Made by a program: the position numbers and the translations under genes
The notes under the pieces: generated by a model
Database searches by the model: none
What the model was told of the DNA's origin: nothing
What the model saw: the letters and a program-made list of their open reading frames with translations, nothing else
In this document: positions 1 to 8,416 of the stretch, piece after piece
Numbering within the stretch: the stretch's first letter is position 1
Layout of the letters: every line of letters starts with the position of its first letter
Assembly (NCBI RefSeq): GCF_000407145.1
Contig: NZ_KE136473.1
Location: 931,827-995,826, forward strand
Reading direction: 5' to 3'
Length of the DNA stretch: 64,000 nt
From: Enterococcus caccae ATCC BAA-1240
Lineage (GTDB): Bacteria > Bacillota > Bacilli > Lactobacillales > Enterococcaceae

Positions 1-1
1 G

Positions 2-319
2 ATGGTTTCCTTTGGAATGTTTATTAAAATGTCGATCGTTTGGATGATCGTTCAAATGCTGAACGGCCATTTGATTTCCCCGCAAGTAATGGGGAAAAAA
101 CTTGTGGTTCATCCATTGACGATTGTGATCGTATTATTAGTGATGGGAGACTTATTAGGGATGTTTGGCCTAATTTTTGGAATTCCGATCTATGCGATTG
201 TAAAAGTTTTAGTCACGTATATCTTCCGTAAATTTAAACAACGTTATAATCAATTTTATGGTGATAGTGGTGAATATGAGGATACTGAATTTTCAAAAGA
301 AGAATATCTCGATGAGTAG
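2..319 (+). CDS. AI-2E family transporter, C-terminal part (truncated by window edge)
   Basis: Only the last 105 residues lie in the window; the 5' end is off the left edge. The visible part has hydrophobic stretches typical of the last membrane segments of the AI-2E/PerM permease family, with the family-like stretch NGHLISPQVMGKKLVVHPL between them, followed by a short acidic cytoplasmic tail. Members are polytopic inner-membrane proteins; some export autoinducer-2, others act in Na+/H+ antiport, so the substrate here is unknown. The gene ends at a strong intrinsic terminator and is separate from the stress operon that follows. Confidence 0.8.
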   Translation: MVSFGMFIKMSIVWMIVQMLNGHLISPQVMGKKLVVHPLTIVIVLLVMGDLLGMFGLIFGIPIYAIVKVLVTYIFRKFKQRYNQFYGDSGEYEDTEFSKEEYLDE

Positions 320-330
320 TTAAAATAATA

Positions 331-392
331 CAAGTGGGTGCATACGATTCAGCAAATAGTTGTTGAGATGGTATGCACCCACTTGTGTTATT
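331..392 (+). terminator. Intrinsic terminator after the AI-2E permease gene
   Basis: A perfect 15-bp inverted repeat (CAAGTGGGTGCATAC at 331-345 against GTATGCACCCACTTG at 371-385), loop of 25 nt, followed by a short T-rich run. Confidence 0.75.
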
Positions 393-416
393 TCTGTCTG
401 AAAAAAATCGTATCTT

Positions 417-445
417 TTGTAATACTTTTTTTTAGGCGTTACAAT
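417..445 (+). promoter_or_regulatory. Predicted sigma-A promoter of the amaP operon
   Basis: TTGTAA (417-422), 17-bp spacer, TACAAT (440-445), about 40 bp upstream of the amaP start and after the previous terminator. Position and spacing fit; no experimental support. Confidence 0.45.
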
Positions 446-487
446 TTAATCAACAGGAAAATAAAGAGTACATAAGGAGGGAAGTAT

Positions 488-1051
488 ATGAAACGATTAC
501 TTAAACTTATTTTGGCACTGATTATCGTTCTATTATTTAGTGGGACATTAGGTGTGCTCAGCCAATTGATTCCGATTCCTTGGTTGACGAACGAAGTGGA
601 TTGGCTTTTATACAGGTATCCTTTTGGGTTCTCACTTTTGGAATGGATTTTGCTCATTTTAGGTGGGGTATTGATTCTCAGTCTGATCATTGTTCTTTCT
701 GTTTCAGGACGAAGAAAACACTTAGTAGTGAAATCTGGGGGAAATCGAATTGATATCCCAAAAAGTACAGTAGAACAAATTGTACAGGAATCATATAGTA
801 AAATCGTTCACCCAGATAAAACAAAGATGACAGTTAAAATAAAAGGAAAAGAAAAAGTTGCTGTAAAAGTAAGGGTAGACGTTAGAAATAAAGAGCGCTT
901 TCGTCCACTTGCAGATGAAATCAAAGAACAATTACAAGAATCCTTGTCTACAGCACTCGAATCGATAGACTGTCGTGTAGCTGTCCAATTAAGGGAAAAA
1001 GAACTTACAGAATCGTCAGCATTCGGTAAAAAACAATCACGAGTGATTTAG
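488..1051 (+). CDS. amaP: Alkaline shock response membrane anchor protein AmaP
   Basis: A 187-residue membrane protein with two hydrophobic segments near the N-terminus (about residues 6-26 and 50-73) and a charged cytoplasmic domain of about 110 residues. This layout, and its place before a DUF2273 gene and an Asp23 gene, is that of AmaP, which in Staphylococcus aureus tethers Asp23 to the membrane. The ATG is preceded by a good ribosome site (aaggaggg, 474-482). It is first in a three-gene operon with spacings of 12 and 27 bp. The membrane-anchor role is inferred from the family; the sequence shows the topology and the neighbourhood. Confidence 0.88.
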   Translation: MKRLLKLILALIIVLLFSGTLGVLSQLIPIPWLTNEVDWLLYRYPFGFSLLEWILLILGGVLILSLIIVLSVSGRRKHLVVKSGGNRIDIPKSTVEQIVQESYSKIVHPDKTKMTVKIKGKEKVAVKVRVDVRNKERFRPLADEIKEQLQESLSTALESIDCRVAVQLREKELTESSAFGKKQSRVI

Positions 1052-1063
1052 GAGGGGGAAGCT

Positions 1064-1297
1064 ATGGATCAAGAGAAAAAAGACTATTGGATGAAAGAGC
1101 TAAAACCTTATCGTTTCCGTATTATTTGGACAACGTTGTTTTTTCTACTCGCATTATTGTTACTGTGGATCGGTTTTGGTAAAACACTTGTCTTGCTGAT
1201 TTTTGCTACAGTAGGATATATGATCGGAAAAATGCGAGACGAAGATTTGGATATTTATTCCTTAATAGATTCAGTCAGGTCTATGATCGGAATTTAA
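1064..1297 (+). CDS. DUF2273 family small membrane protein
   Basis: A 77-residue protein with two closely spaced membrane helices (about residues 17-36 and 38-58) and short charged ends. DUF2273 proteins sit almost invariably between amaP and an Asp23/Gls24 gene in Firmicutes, as here. Their biochemical role is not established; they probably join AmaP in holding Asp23-type proteins at the membrane. The start is preceded by ggagggggaagct (1051-1063). Confidence 0.85.
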   Translation: MDQEKKDYWMKELKPYRFRIIWTTLFFLLALLLLWIGFGKTLVLLIFATVGYMIGKMRDEDLDIYSLIDSVRSMIGI

Positions 1298-1324
1298 ACA
1301 TTATTTTACAAGGAGTGAAGGCAA

Positions 1325-1747
1325 ATGACAGAAGCAGTACAAAATAATTTAGGTGCTTTAAAAGCAAAGCTAACGTTTGATGATGTAGTCATCAAAAAGA
1401 TTGTAGGTGTTGTGATATCTGATATTGATGGGATCTTAGGGTTAAGCGGTAATCTTTTTACCGATCTAGCTGATCGTTTTAGAGACAACGAAGATATTAC
1501 AAAAGGAATTGCTGTTGAAGTTGGTACAAAACAAGTCGCAGTCGATGTATCCGTGATTTGTAAATATGATGTAGCTATCTCTGAAGTATTTGATCGAACT
1601 GTAGAAAAGGTGAAAGAAGCAATCCACTATATGACCGGACTAGAACTTGTGGAGTTTAACATGAATGTGGATGATGTAATGACAAAAGAACAATATTTAG
1701 AAAAATACCGTGGCAAAGATAGTGAGGACAACAAGGATAATAACTAA
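1325..1747 (+). CDS. Asp23/Gls24 family envelope stress response protein
   Basis: A 140-residue soluble protein covering the whole Asp23 domain. The typical features are the N-terminal LTFDDVVIKKIVGVVISDI segment, the central GVAVEVG-like strand (GIAVEVGTKQVAVDVSVIC) and the C-terminal VEFNMNVDDVM segment. In enterococci the family includes Gls24 and GlsB, induced by starvation, bile and general stress. This copy is the last gene of amaP-DUF2273-asp23. I cannot decide from sequence whether it is the Gls24 orthologue or a paralogue, so no symbol is given. The acidic tail (DSEDNKDNN) is usual for the family. Confidence 0.9.
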   Translation: MTEAVQNNLGALKAKLTFDDVVIKKIVGVVISDIDGILGLSGNLFTDLADRFRDNEDITKGIAVEVGTKQVAVDVSVICKYDVAISEVFDRTVEKVKEAIHYMTGLELVEFNMNVDDVMTKEQYLEKYRGKDSEDNKDNN

Positions 1748-1788
1748 TTATTTTTTAGAACGACAATTCATTCTATTTAAACAACATT

Positions 1789-1840
1789 AAAATCAACGGA
1801 AGACCAATGTTACTTCTCTGGTCTCCCGTTGATTTTTTTA
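1789..1840. terminator. Bidirectional terminator between asp23 and ogt
   Basis: Inverted repeat AAATCAACGG-AGACC / GGTCTC-CCGTTGATTT with T runs on both strands. It lies between convergent genes and overlaps the ogt stop codon. Confidence 0.8.
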
Positions 1841-2296
1841 AATTGAAACGTTTTCTACATGAAGTAGAAATTTTTTTATAGCAAGTCCTGCTTGTTCTGT
1901 GCTTCCAGAGTAACCTGTTAATTTACCATTTTTACCAATAACTCTATGGCATGGAACGATGATTGGAATTGGATTTTTACTATTTGCCTGTCCAATTGCT
2001 CGAACAGCTTTAGGAGAATCAATAGCTTGAGCGATCTCTAGATAGCTGCGAGTCTCACCATAAGGAATCTGGTCAAGGGCCTTCCAAACGTTTCGTTGAA
2101 ATTCAGTACCGCTATGAACAGATAATGGGACTGTAAAACAAATGCGTTTACCGGCAAAATATTCAGTCAGTTCTTGAGCTGCTTGTTCTGTATATTGGTT
2201 TGTTTGGTGCTGTGCTAGCTCAGAAAAAGAGACGGTAGTAAGTCCTTTGTCATCAGCATCTAACCAGATCGAGCCAAAAGGGACATTAAGTTTCAT
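1838..2296 (-). CDS. ogt: Methylated-DNA-[protein]-cysteine S-methyltransferase
   Basis: A 152-residue suicide repair enzyme that takes the methyl group from O6-methylguanine onto its own cysteine. The active-site motif PCHRVIG is present with the acceptor cysteine at residue 116. The helix-turn-helix DNA-binding region before it (PYGETRSYLEIAQAI) and the arginine finger region (KAVRAIGQANSKNP) are intact. The length fits the Ogt type without an Ada N-terminal domain. It is transcribed divergently from the nucleotidase gene and ends in a shared terminator with asp23. Confidence 0.93.
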   Translation of the reverse strand: MKLNVPFGSIWLDADDKGLTTVSFSELAQHQTNQYTEQAAQELTEYFAGKRICFTVPLSVHSGTEFQRNVWKALDQIPYGETRSYLEIAQAIDSPKAVRAIGQANSKNPIPIIVPCHRVIGKNGKLTGYSGSTEQAGLAIKKFLLHVENVSI

Positions 2297-2390
2297 TTTT
2301 TTCTCCTTTATGATGTAGTTACTTTATTATACTTCATCTGGATGGAAGTATGGTACTATAATTTTATATACAGAAATCGGGGGCGATAAA

Positions 2391-3770
2391 ATGGAAGAAA
2401 TCGTCATCTTTCACACGAATGATTTACATTCACATTTAGAGAATTGGCCAAAAATTAGAAGATACTTGATCAGTCAAAAAACAAAATATAAAATGGCAGG
2501 GAAAACAGTTTTGACATTGGATTTAGGCGATTTTGTCGATCGGTGGCACCCCTTGACAGAAGCAAATGATGGTCAAGCAAATGTGGAACTGATGAATCAA
2601 GTAGGGTACGATGCTGCTACGATTGGTAATAATGAAGGCGTGGGGAATTCTAAAGAGCAGTTGAATCATTTGTACGATCACCGGAATTTTGATCTGTTAA
2701 TAGGGAACTTGTTTGATTTAAAAACAGGTCAAGCACCTGACTGGGCATGTCCTTATAAAATTATAGAAACCAATAGCCATACCAAAATTGGTTTGATTGC
2801 CTTAACCGCTCCATTTCCTTTGACCTATCGTCCTAATGGTTGGGATATTCGTTCTACCAAAGAAAGTTTGCCCACATTAATCAGAGAAGTTCAGTCAAAA
2901 TGTGATGTGTTGGTTTTAATGAGTCATTTGGGGATTGATGAAGATATTAAAATTGCAAATGACTTTCCAGAAATCAATGTTTTATTAGGCTCTCATACCC
3001 ATCATTTGTTTAAACAAGGAGAAAAAATTAATGGCACCCAGCTTTCAGCAGCGGGAAAATTTGGTTACTATGTTGGAGAGGTTCATTTAACAATCGATCA
3101 AGGCAAGATTATTCATAGCGAAGCGAAAGCGATTGCGACAGCTGAGCTACCTGATTTATTAGAAGATCAAAATGAAAGTGATCAATACTTGGCATTAGGG
3201 CATCAACTATTGAAAGCAAAGAAAATCGCTGAGATCCCAACGCCATTGTTGGTTGACTTAAATGCTGAACATCCATTGATCGTAACGACACTAGCTGCGT
3301 TAAAAGAAAAAGGAGAAACCGAAGTTGCGATAATAAATAATGGCTTATTTTTATCTGATATACCCAAAGGAATCGTTGATGCAGATCAACTGCATCAAAC
3401 ATTGCCACATCCGATGCATTTAATTCGTGTCACGCTAATGGGGGTGGATTTAATTCGCATGGTCAAAGAAATGGAAAAAAATCGTCACTATTTACGAAAG
3501 TTTCCAATTACAGGTATGGGCTTTCGGGGCAAAGTTTTTGGAGAGCTTTACTATGATGGGTTAACGTATGATAAGCAAAAGCAACAAGTATTGTGGAAAA
3601 ATCGTCAGATTGAGCCAATGGGCAAGTACTCATTTACTACCGTTGATCATTTTATGTTTATACCATTTTTCCCAACGATCGAATTGGCTGGTGAAGTCAA
3701 CTTTATTTTTCCCGAATTCCTCCGAACTGTTTTAGGTCGCTACTTGAATGTACACTACCCAATCCAATAA
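2391..3770 (+). CDS. Bifunctional metallophosphatase/5'-nucleotidase (YunD-like)
   Basis: A 459-residue protein with an N-terminal calcineurin-like metallophosphoesterase domain and a C-terminal 5'-nucleotidase domain. Metal-binding motifs are visible in order: HTNDLHSH (residues 8-15), LDLGDFVD, GNNEGVG (the GNHE block, here with Asn), MSHLGIDED and GSHTHH. There is no signal peptide or LPXTG motif, so it should be cytoplasmic, as for Bacillus subtilis YunD. A TATAAT sits at 2357-2362 upstream. It is followed after 34 bp by yutD and a HAD phosphatase, an arrangement common in Bacilli. Substrate not determinable. Confidence 0.85.
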   Translation: MEEIVIFHTNDLHSHLENWPKIRRYLISQKTKYKMAGKTVLTLDLGDFVDRWHPLTEANDGQANVELMNQVGYDAATIGNNEGVGNSKEQLNHLYDHRNFDLLIGNLFDLKTGQAPDWACPYKIIETNSHTKIGLIALTAPFPLTYRPNGWDIRSTKESLPTLIREVQSKCDVLVLMSHLGIDEDIKIANDFPEINVLLGSHTHHLFKQGEKINGTQLSAAGKFGYYVGEVHLTIDQGKIIHSEAKAIATAELPDLLEDQNESDQYLALGHQLLKAKKIAEIPTPLLVDLNAEHPLIVTTLAALKEKGETEVAIINNGLFLSDIPKGIVDADQLHQTLPHPMHLIRVTLMGVDLIRMVKEMEKNRHYLRKFPITGMGFRGKVFGELYYDGLTYDKQKQQVLWKNRQIEPMGKYSFTTVDHFMFIPFFPTIELAGEVNFIFPEFLRTVLGRYLNVHYPIQ

Positions 3771-3804
3771 AAACAAGGTATAATAAACTTTAGGCGGTGA
3801 AGAA

Positions 3805-4464
3805 ATGACAGAAAAAGTAAAAAAACCATATAAATCAGCGAAACCAGCTAAACATAAAGAAGAATCGACAGCGACGTTAACTGAAGAAATCACAGCTGTC
3901 CTTGAAGAAATAAAAGAAGAACCTGTTAAAGAAAAGAAAAAAGGGGAAATCGTCACTCTTGTAGACGAGGTCCATGTGACGATCGGTGAAAGGCAATATC
4001 TTTTGGTGAAGAATCATCGTGAAGCGTTTGATGGTGAACGATTAGGCGAACGTTTTAGTGATGTTCTTTCCAGATACGATTATATTGTCGGAGATTGGGG
4101 CTATGATCAGCTTCGTTTAAAAGGTTTTTTTAAGGAATCCAATCGAAAAGCAGCACCGGAGCAAAGAATCGACACACTGGAAGATTATTTATATGAGTAT
4201 TGTAATTTCGGGTGTGCTTATTTCGTAATCGAACGAGTTGGCGGAAAACGTGAAAAACAACAAATGCGCCGCAAAAAACCAAATAAAAAACCAGTGCATC
4301 AAAACCAAGCTCATACAGATGAAAAACGTGTTCCAATGAACAACAAAACAAAACCGGTGATTAAAAACCGTAAAGAAAATGAACCCCAAAAAGCAGTTGT
4401 TGGAAAATCTAAGAATAATACTGCTAAAGGGCGCTCGTTTACTATTCGTCAACGTGAGGAGTAA
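3805..4464 (+). CDS. yutD: YutD family protein (DUF1027) with long basic tails
   Basis: A 219-residue protein whose middle (about residues 50-145) matches the YutD/DUF1027 domain, including the stretches REAFDGERLGERFSDVLSRY, VGDWGYDQLRLKGF and YLYEYCNFGCAYFVIERV. The function of the family is unknown. Bacillus YutD is about 100 residues; here a Lys/Glu-rich extension of about 50 residues comes before the domain and a strongly basic one of about 70 residues after it, both low-complexity and probably disordered. It lies 6 bp before the HAD phosphatase gene, so the two are cotranscribed. Confidence 0.85.
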   Translation: MTEKVKKPYKSAKPAKHKEESTATLTEEITAVLEEIKEEPVKEKKKGEIVTLVDEVHVTIGERQYLLVKNHREAFDGERLGERFSDVLSRYDYIVGDWGYDQLRLKGFFKESNRKAAPEQRIDTLEDYLYEYCNFGCAYFVIERVGGKREKQQMRRKKPNKKPVHQNQAHTDEKRVPMNNKTKPVIKNRKENEPQKAVVGKSKNNTAKGRSFTIRQREE

Positions 4465-4470
4465 TCATTT

Positions 4471-5241
4471 GTGGAAAAACATTATCAAGGATATTTAATT
4501 GATTTAGATGGTACGATTTATTTAGGGAAAGAAGTGATCCCAGCAGGTAAACGATTTATTGAGCGTTTGCAGGAACTGGAACTGCCTTTTCTTTTCGTGA
4601 CCAATAATACGACTAAAACACCCGAGGCAGTTGCTGACCGATTAGCAAAAGAATTTGATATTCATGTTGGAGCAAATACTGTTTATACTGCCAGTCTTGC
4701 AACCATCGATTATATGAAAGAGCAAGACAAAGGCAACCGCGTTTATGTGATTGGTGAATCTGGACTTGTAGACTTGATTTTATCTGCTGGTTTTGTTTGG
4801 GATGAAGAAGCACCGGATTATGTGGTAGTCGGGCTGGACACAGCTATCAATTATGAAAAATTCGCAACGGCAGCTTTATGTATCAGAAATGGAGCCACTT
4901 TTATTGGGACAAATCCTGATAAAAGTATTCCAACAGAACGTGGATTATTACCAGGAGCGGGCTCATTTATTTCTTTAGTTCAAACAGCTACACAAACTGA
5001 TCCAATCATGATCGGAAAACCAAATGCGATTATTATGAACGAAGCATTGAAGGTGATGCAGCTAGAAAAACCACATGTACTGATGGTTGGTGATAACTAT
5101 GAAACAGATATTCAGTCTGGACTTCAAAACGGTATTGATAGTTTATTAGTTTTATCTGGTTTTACCACAAAAGCTGCAGTTTCTACTTTACCTGAACAGC
5201 CGACGTATGTTGTAGACTCTTTAGATGAATGGATTTTTTGA
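4471..5241 (+). CDS. TIGR01457 family HAD-type hydrolase (YutF/NagD-like)
   Basis: A 256-residue phosphatase of the NagD subgroup of the haloacid dehalogenase superfamily. Motif I is IDLDGT with the nucleophile Asp11 and acid/base Asp13, motif II is FVTNNTTK, the lysine lies in IGKPNA, and motif III is MVGDNYETDI. The start is GTG, 6 bp after the yutD stop, with a gtgaggag ribosome site inside the yutD end. Probable substrates are small phosphorylated metabolites; the exact one is unknown. Confidence 0.9.
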   Translation: MEKHYQGYLIDLDGTIYLGKEVIPAGKRFIERLQELELPFLFVTNNTTKTPEAVADRLAKEFDIHVGANTVYTASLATIDYMKEQDKGNRVYVIGESGLVDLILSAGFVWDEEAPDYVVVGLDTAINYEKFATAALCIRNGATFIGTNPDKSIPTERGLLPGAGSFISLVQTATQTDPIMIGKPNAIIMNEALKVMQLEKPHVLMVGDNYETDIQSGLQNGIDSLLVLSGFTTKAAVSTLPEQPTYVVDSLDEWIF

Positions 5242-5890
5242 TATGAAGGGTAAAGAGAAAAGCTGGATTTGGCGTGAGCGAGCAGGAATCGTTTGCCTGA
5301 TCTTAACGATCATCTCTTTGAGTATTACTCTGACCATTAATTTTCGACTATTATATACAATCGACATTGATGTGCTGAATATTTTGGATTATGTTTCAAT
5401 GGATAAAACCACATTGTTAAAAAACTATGGGGAATTGATGTCGTATTTAAATAACCCATTGAATCATACATTACAATTGCCTGATTTTCCCGTATCCAAA
5501 AGTGGAGCCTTTCATTTTTATGAAGTCAAAAGACTCTTTTTACTATGCTATGGAGTATTGATTTTAACGATCATCCCAAGTGGTATTTTTATTTGGCGTT
5601 TGATGAGAAACAAAAGAGTCTGGCGTTTGATTCGCCCATTTCAGTGGGGGATGATCATTCCAGTAATTTTTGGAGCAGTGATGGCTATTGGGTTTGACCA
5701 GTTCTTTGTGGCTTTTCACGGTGTGTTTTTCAATAATGATGATTGGATGTTTGATCCGATGACAGATCCAATCATTAATGTATTACCGGAAGAATTTTTT
5801 ATGCACTGTTTTATTTTGTTTTTTGTTTTACTAGAATTATTTTTCTTTATTGGAATCATTTTTGGAAAACGAGAACTTAAAAAAATGTAA
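5225..5890 (+). CDS. TIGR01906 family membrane protein
   Basis: A 221-residue protein with four or five membrane segments (about residues 19-42, 95-118, 133-153, 190-212) and an extracytoplasmic loop with the family-like stretch LMSYLNNPLNHTLQLPDFP. The family has no known function; it commonly sits directly after the TIGR01457 phosphatase in Lactobacillales. The first ATG overlaps the end of that gene by 17 bp; a second ATG at 5243 lies just after the stop and is an equally possible start. Confidence 0.8.
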   Translation: MNGFFDMKGKEKSWIWRERAGIVCLILTIISLSITLTINFRLLYTIDIDVLNILDYVSMDKTTLLKNYGELMSYLNNPLNHTLQLPDFPVSKSGAFHFYEVKRLFLLCYGVLILTIIPSGIFIWRLMRNKRVWRLIRPFQWGMIIPVIFGAVMAIGFDQFFVAFHGVFFNNDDWMFDPMTDPIINVLPEEFFMHCFILFFVLLELFFFIGIIFGKRELKKM

Positions 5891-5899
5891 TGAAAGATC

Positions 5900-5946
5900 A
5901 AGTTACTGGAAGCAGACTATAGAAGCTGTTTCTAGTGACTTTTTTT
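5900..5946 (+). terminator. Intrinsic terminator after the TIGR01906 gene
   Basis: Imperfect stem AGTTACTGGAAGCAG / GCTGTTTCTAGTGACT followed by TTTTTT. It ends the yunD-like to TIGR01906 transcription unit. Confidence 0.75.
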
Positions 5947-6055
5947 GATATATGTATCTGTATAACTTTTTTATTTCTAATCTAGTTATAAAAACTAGAT
6001 TGAATGTTTATCGAAAAAATGTTAAAATGTTTTAGTAAATAGAAGGAGGGGTCTT

Positions 6056-6625
6056 GTGAATGATATAAAATCCTCTTTACAAGCTTGGGGAGAAGAGCTT
6101 GTGGATGTCCACCTACCAAGATGGCATGAATTACCTGAATTAGAATTATATATGGACCAAGTAATTACACTTGTTGAACGATACTTATCCCCAGTTATTT
6201 TAAAAGAAAAACACACACTGTTGACTTCATCGATGGTGAATAATTATGTGAAATTAGGGCTAATCCCTGCGCCTAATAAAAAACGCTATAATCAAAAGCA
6301 CTTGGCTTTTTTGATTGCAATTACCCTATTAAAGCAAGTACTAACAATTCCCGAAATCAAGCAGGGGATTCTTTACCAAGGGGCAGCAGTTGGGATTCGT
6401 GAAGCGTATAATTTATTTTGCGATGAGCAAGAGCAAGCTATAGCCGTTGTGGTGGCTCAAGCTTTGGGGAATGAACCAGTAGCGGCATTTGCTCAACCAA
6501 TACCAGTAGACTATCTGATTGTAAAAGGAGCAACATTATCTTTTGCAACAAAACTATTTACTGAAAAAGTCATTGAATTAGCACAAAAAAACTTAGAAGA
6601 AGATGGGGAACAAACGAATGAATAA
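6056..6625 (+). CDS. DUF1836 domain-containing protein
   Basis: A 189-residue cytoplasmic protein matching DUF1836, with the stretch LTSSMVNNYVKLGLIPAP followed by KKRYNQKHLAFLIAITLLK. This segment resembles the wing-helix part of MerR-type DNA-binding domains, so a regulatory role is plausible but untested. The start is GTG, preceded by a strong ribosome site (gaaggagggg, 6042-6051). The gene overlaps the start of the downstream degV-family gene by 8 bp. Confidence 0.8.
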   Translation: MNDIKSSLQAWGEELVDVHLPRWHELPELELYMDQVITLVERYLSPVILKEKHTLLTSSMVNNYVKLGLIPAPNKKRYNQKHLAFLIAITLLKQVLTIPEIKQGILYQGAAVGIREAYNLFCDEQEQAIAVVVAQALGNEPVAAFAQPIPVDYLIVKGATLSFATKLFTEKVIELAQKNLEEDGEQTNE

Positions 6626-7475
6626 AGAAAAAATTGCTCTATTAGTAGATTCAGGAACCGATGTGCCGCAAGAATTAGTGGAACAATATGGAATGTACAT
6701 GATTCCATTGCAAATTATTTATAAAGATCGTATCTATACAGATAAAGTAGATATCACGCCAGAAGAAGTGTATGAGCGTTTACCCATTGAAATTCCTAGC
6801 ACGTCATTACCAGACGGCGAAACAATCACGAAAATTTTTGAAAAGATCAAAGCAGACGGGTATGAAAAGGTCTTAGCGGTTACGATTTCTAGTGGTTTAA
6901 GTGGAACATTTAATGTAGTTCGTTTGATTGCAGAAGAGTTTGAGGGGCTAGAGACATTTGTATTAGACACAAAAAATATCGGAATCGGTAGTGGTCTACA
7001 AGCAATTGAAGCAGCTAAGCTGATTGAAACAGATCATTCGTGGGATGAAATTAAAAAGAAACTAACAAATGATGTAAAAAATGCCAAAGTCTTCTTCAAT
7101 GTTGCAACGTTGGAATACTTACAAAAAGGTGGCCGGATTGGATTGGTTGCTTCAATTTTAGGAAATGCTTTGAAACTGAACCCAATCATTTCATGTAATG
7201 GTGACGGTGTATACCATACTGTGGCAAAGGCACGTGGTAGAAAGAAAAGTTTAGAGAAGACCTTTGAATTAGTAAAGGCATTTATTGGGGAGCATCAAAA
7301 ATTTGTATTAGCAGTAGCTCAGGGACAAGCTGTAGAAGAAGCAGAAGCCTTTTATAAAAAACTGAAAGAACACTTTCCACAAGCGGAAAAAATCTATTTT
7401 GGAACGATCAGCCCAGCCCTAGTCGTCCATACAGGACCTGGTCTTTTAGGAATCGGTATTCAGCTTTTGGACTAA
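6618..7475 (+). CDS. DegV family fatty-acid-binding protein
   Basis: About 285 residues with the DegV fold: N-terminal IALLVDSGTDVP, the lipid-pocket motif SSGLSGTFN, and the later stretch LQKGGRIG. In Firmicutes DegV/FakB proteins bind a fatty acid and hand it to the FakA kinase for incorporation into phospholipid. The start chosen is the ATG at 6618, with tggggaa 8 bp upstream and an ATGAATAA overlap with the DUF1836 stop. An ATG at 6603 would add five residues but lacks a ribosome site. Confidence 0.88.
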   Translation: MNKEKIALLVDSGTDVPQELVEQYGMYMIPLQIIYKDRIYTDKVDITPEEVYERLPIEIPSTSLPDGETITKIFEKIKADGYEKVLAVTISSGLSGTFNVVRLIAEEFEGLETFVLDTKNIGIGSGLQAIEAAKLIETDHSWDEIKKKLTNDVKNAKVFFNVATLEYLQKGGRIGLVASILGNALKLNPIISCNGDGVYHTVAKARGRKKSLEKTFELVKAFIGEHQKFVLAVAQGQAVEEAEAFYKKLKEHFPQAEKIYFGTISPALVVHTGPGLLGIGIQLLD

Positions 7476-7483
7476 TGGATTCG

Positions 7484-7531
7484 TACCAACAAACAGGCAT
7501 TTATTAGATGCTTTTTGTTGGTATTTTTTTT
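7484..7531 (+). terminator. Intrinsic terminator after degV
   Basis: Stem ACCAACAAACAGGCAT / ATGCTTTTTGTTGGT followed by a run of eight T. Confidence 0.8.
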
Positions 7532-7669
7532 ATTTTCCTCTTATCATTATGTTTATCAACCAAATTGAGATATTCTCATTGAATTTTCTCTCAATTTTAG
7601 TTGAAACTATCACGAAAATTTTCATGAATGTGATAATCTTTTAAAAATAAAAGGAAAGGAGGAAACGTG

Positions 7670-8335
7670 ATGAAAAAAGCAATTGCAGAATGTCTTGGAA
7701 CATTCATCTTAGTTTTCTTTGGTACAGCAACCGCAGTGTTAGGTGGCGGGATGGAAGGAATCGGTACAACAGGAATCGCTTTGGCTTTTGGTTTGACGAT
7801 TATTGCAGCTGCATACAGCATTGGGACGATTTCTGGAGCGCATTTGAATCCAGCAGTATCATTGGGGATGTGGGTCAATAAACGAATTTCAACGATGGAT
7901 TTGATTTATTATATCGTTGGACAAATCATTGGTGGTTTGATCGCTTCTGTTGCATTATTGTCAATCTTAAATGCTTCAGGCAAAGAGACAACCAACCTAG
8001 GCCAAAATGCTTTTGGTGATTTAAGTGCTTTCGGTGCTTTAACGGTAGAAATTATTTTAACCTTTATTTTTGTTCTCGTTATCATGACGGTTACAAGCGC
8101 TAAAAAGGGCAATGCGAAACTTGCAGGAGTTGTGATTGGTTTGACGTTAACAATGATTCACCTTGTTGGTATTCCACTAACTGGTACATCAGTTAACCCA
8201 GCCAGAAGTTTAGCACCAGCGATTTTTGTTGGTGGTGAAGCACTATCTCAAGTTTGGGTATTTATCGTTGCGCCACTGATCGGTGGGGTACTTGCTGCTT
8301 TAGTTGGCAAATACTTGCTTGATACTGAAGAATAA
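7670..8335 (+). CDS. aqpZ: Aquaporin of the MIP family (AqpZ-type)
   Basis: A 221-residue channel with six membrane helices and both half-helix signature motifs, HLNPAVSLG and SVNPARSLAPAIF. The selectivity-filter positions look like those of a water channel rather than a glycerol channel: a His in MIHLVG and a Thr-Ser-Val before NPAR with the Arg retained. This suggests AqpZ-type water transport, although dual specificity cannot be excluded. The start chosen is the ATG at 7670, 7 bp after aaaggagg; a GTG directly before it is too close to that site. It is monocistronic, between two terminators. Confidence 0.85.
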   Translation: MKKAIAECLGTFILVFFGTATAVLGGGMEGIGTTGIALAFGLTIIAAAYSIGTISGAHLNPAVSLGMWVNKRISTMDLIYYIVGQIIGGLIASVALLSILNASGKETTNLGQNAFGDLSAFGALTVEIILTFIFVLVIMTVTSAKKGNAKLAGVVIGLTLTMIHLVGIPLTGTSVNPARSLAPAIFVGGEALSQVWVFIVAPLIGGVLAALVGKYLLDTEE

Positions 8336-8345
8336 AAAAGTATTA

Positions 8346-8388
8346 AAAAATCGTCTGTTGGATTGAATCTAGCAGGCGATTTTTTTGT
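8346..8388. terminator. Terminator between aquaporin and SDR genes
   Basis: Stem AAAAATCGTCTGTTGGA / TCTAGCAGGCGATTTTT, with A and T tails on the two sides, so it can serve both convergent genes. Confidence 0.75.
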
Positions 8389-8416
8389 GATGTTATATAT
8401 TTTTAATCCCATCGTG

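Noticed and set aside
7600-7660. TTGAAA and TGATAATCT before the aquaporin gene as a promoter
   Set aside because: The spacing between the two is about 24 bp, too long for a normal promoter, and no regulator gene of the MerR type is adjacent.
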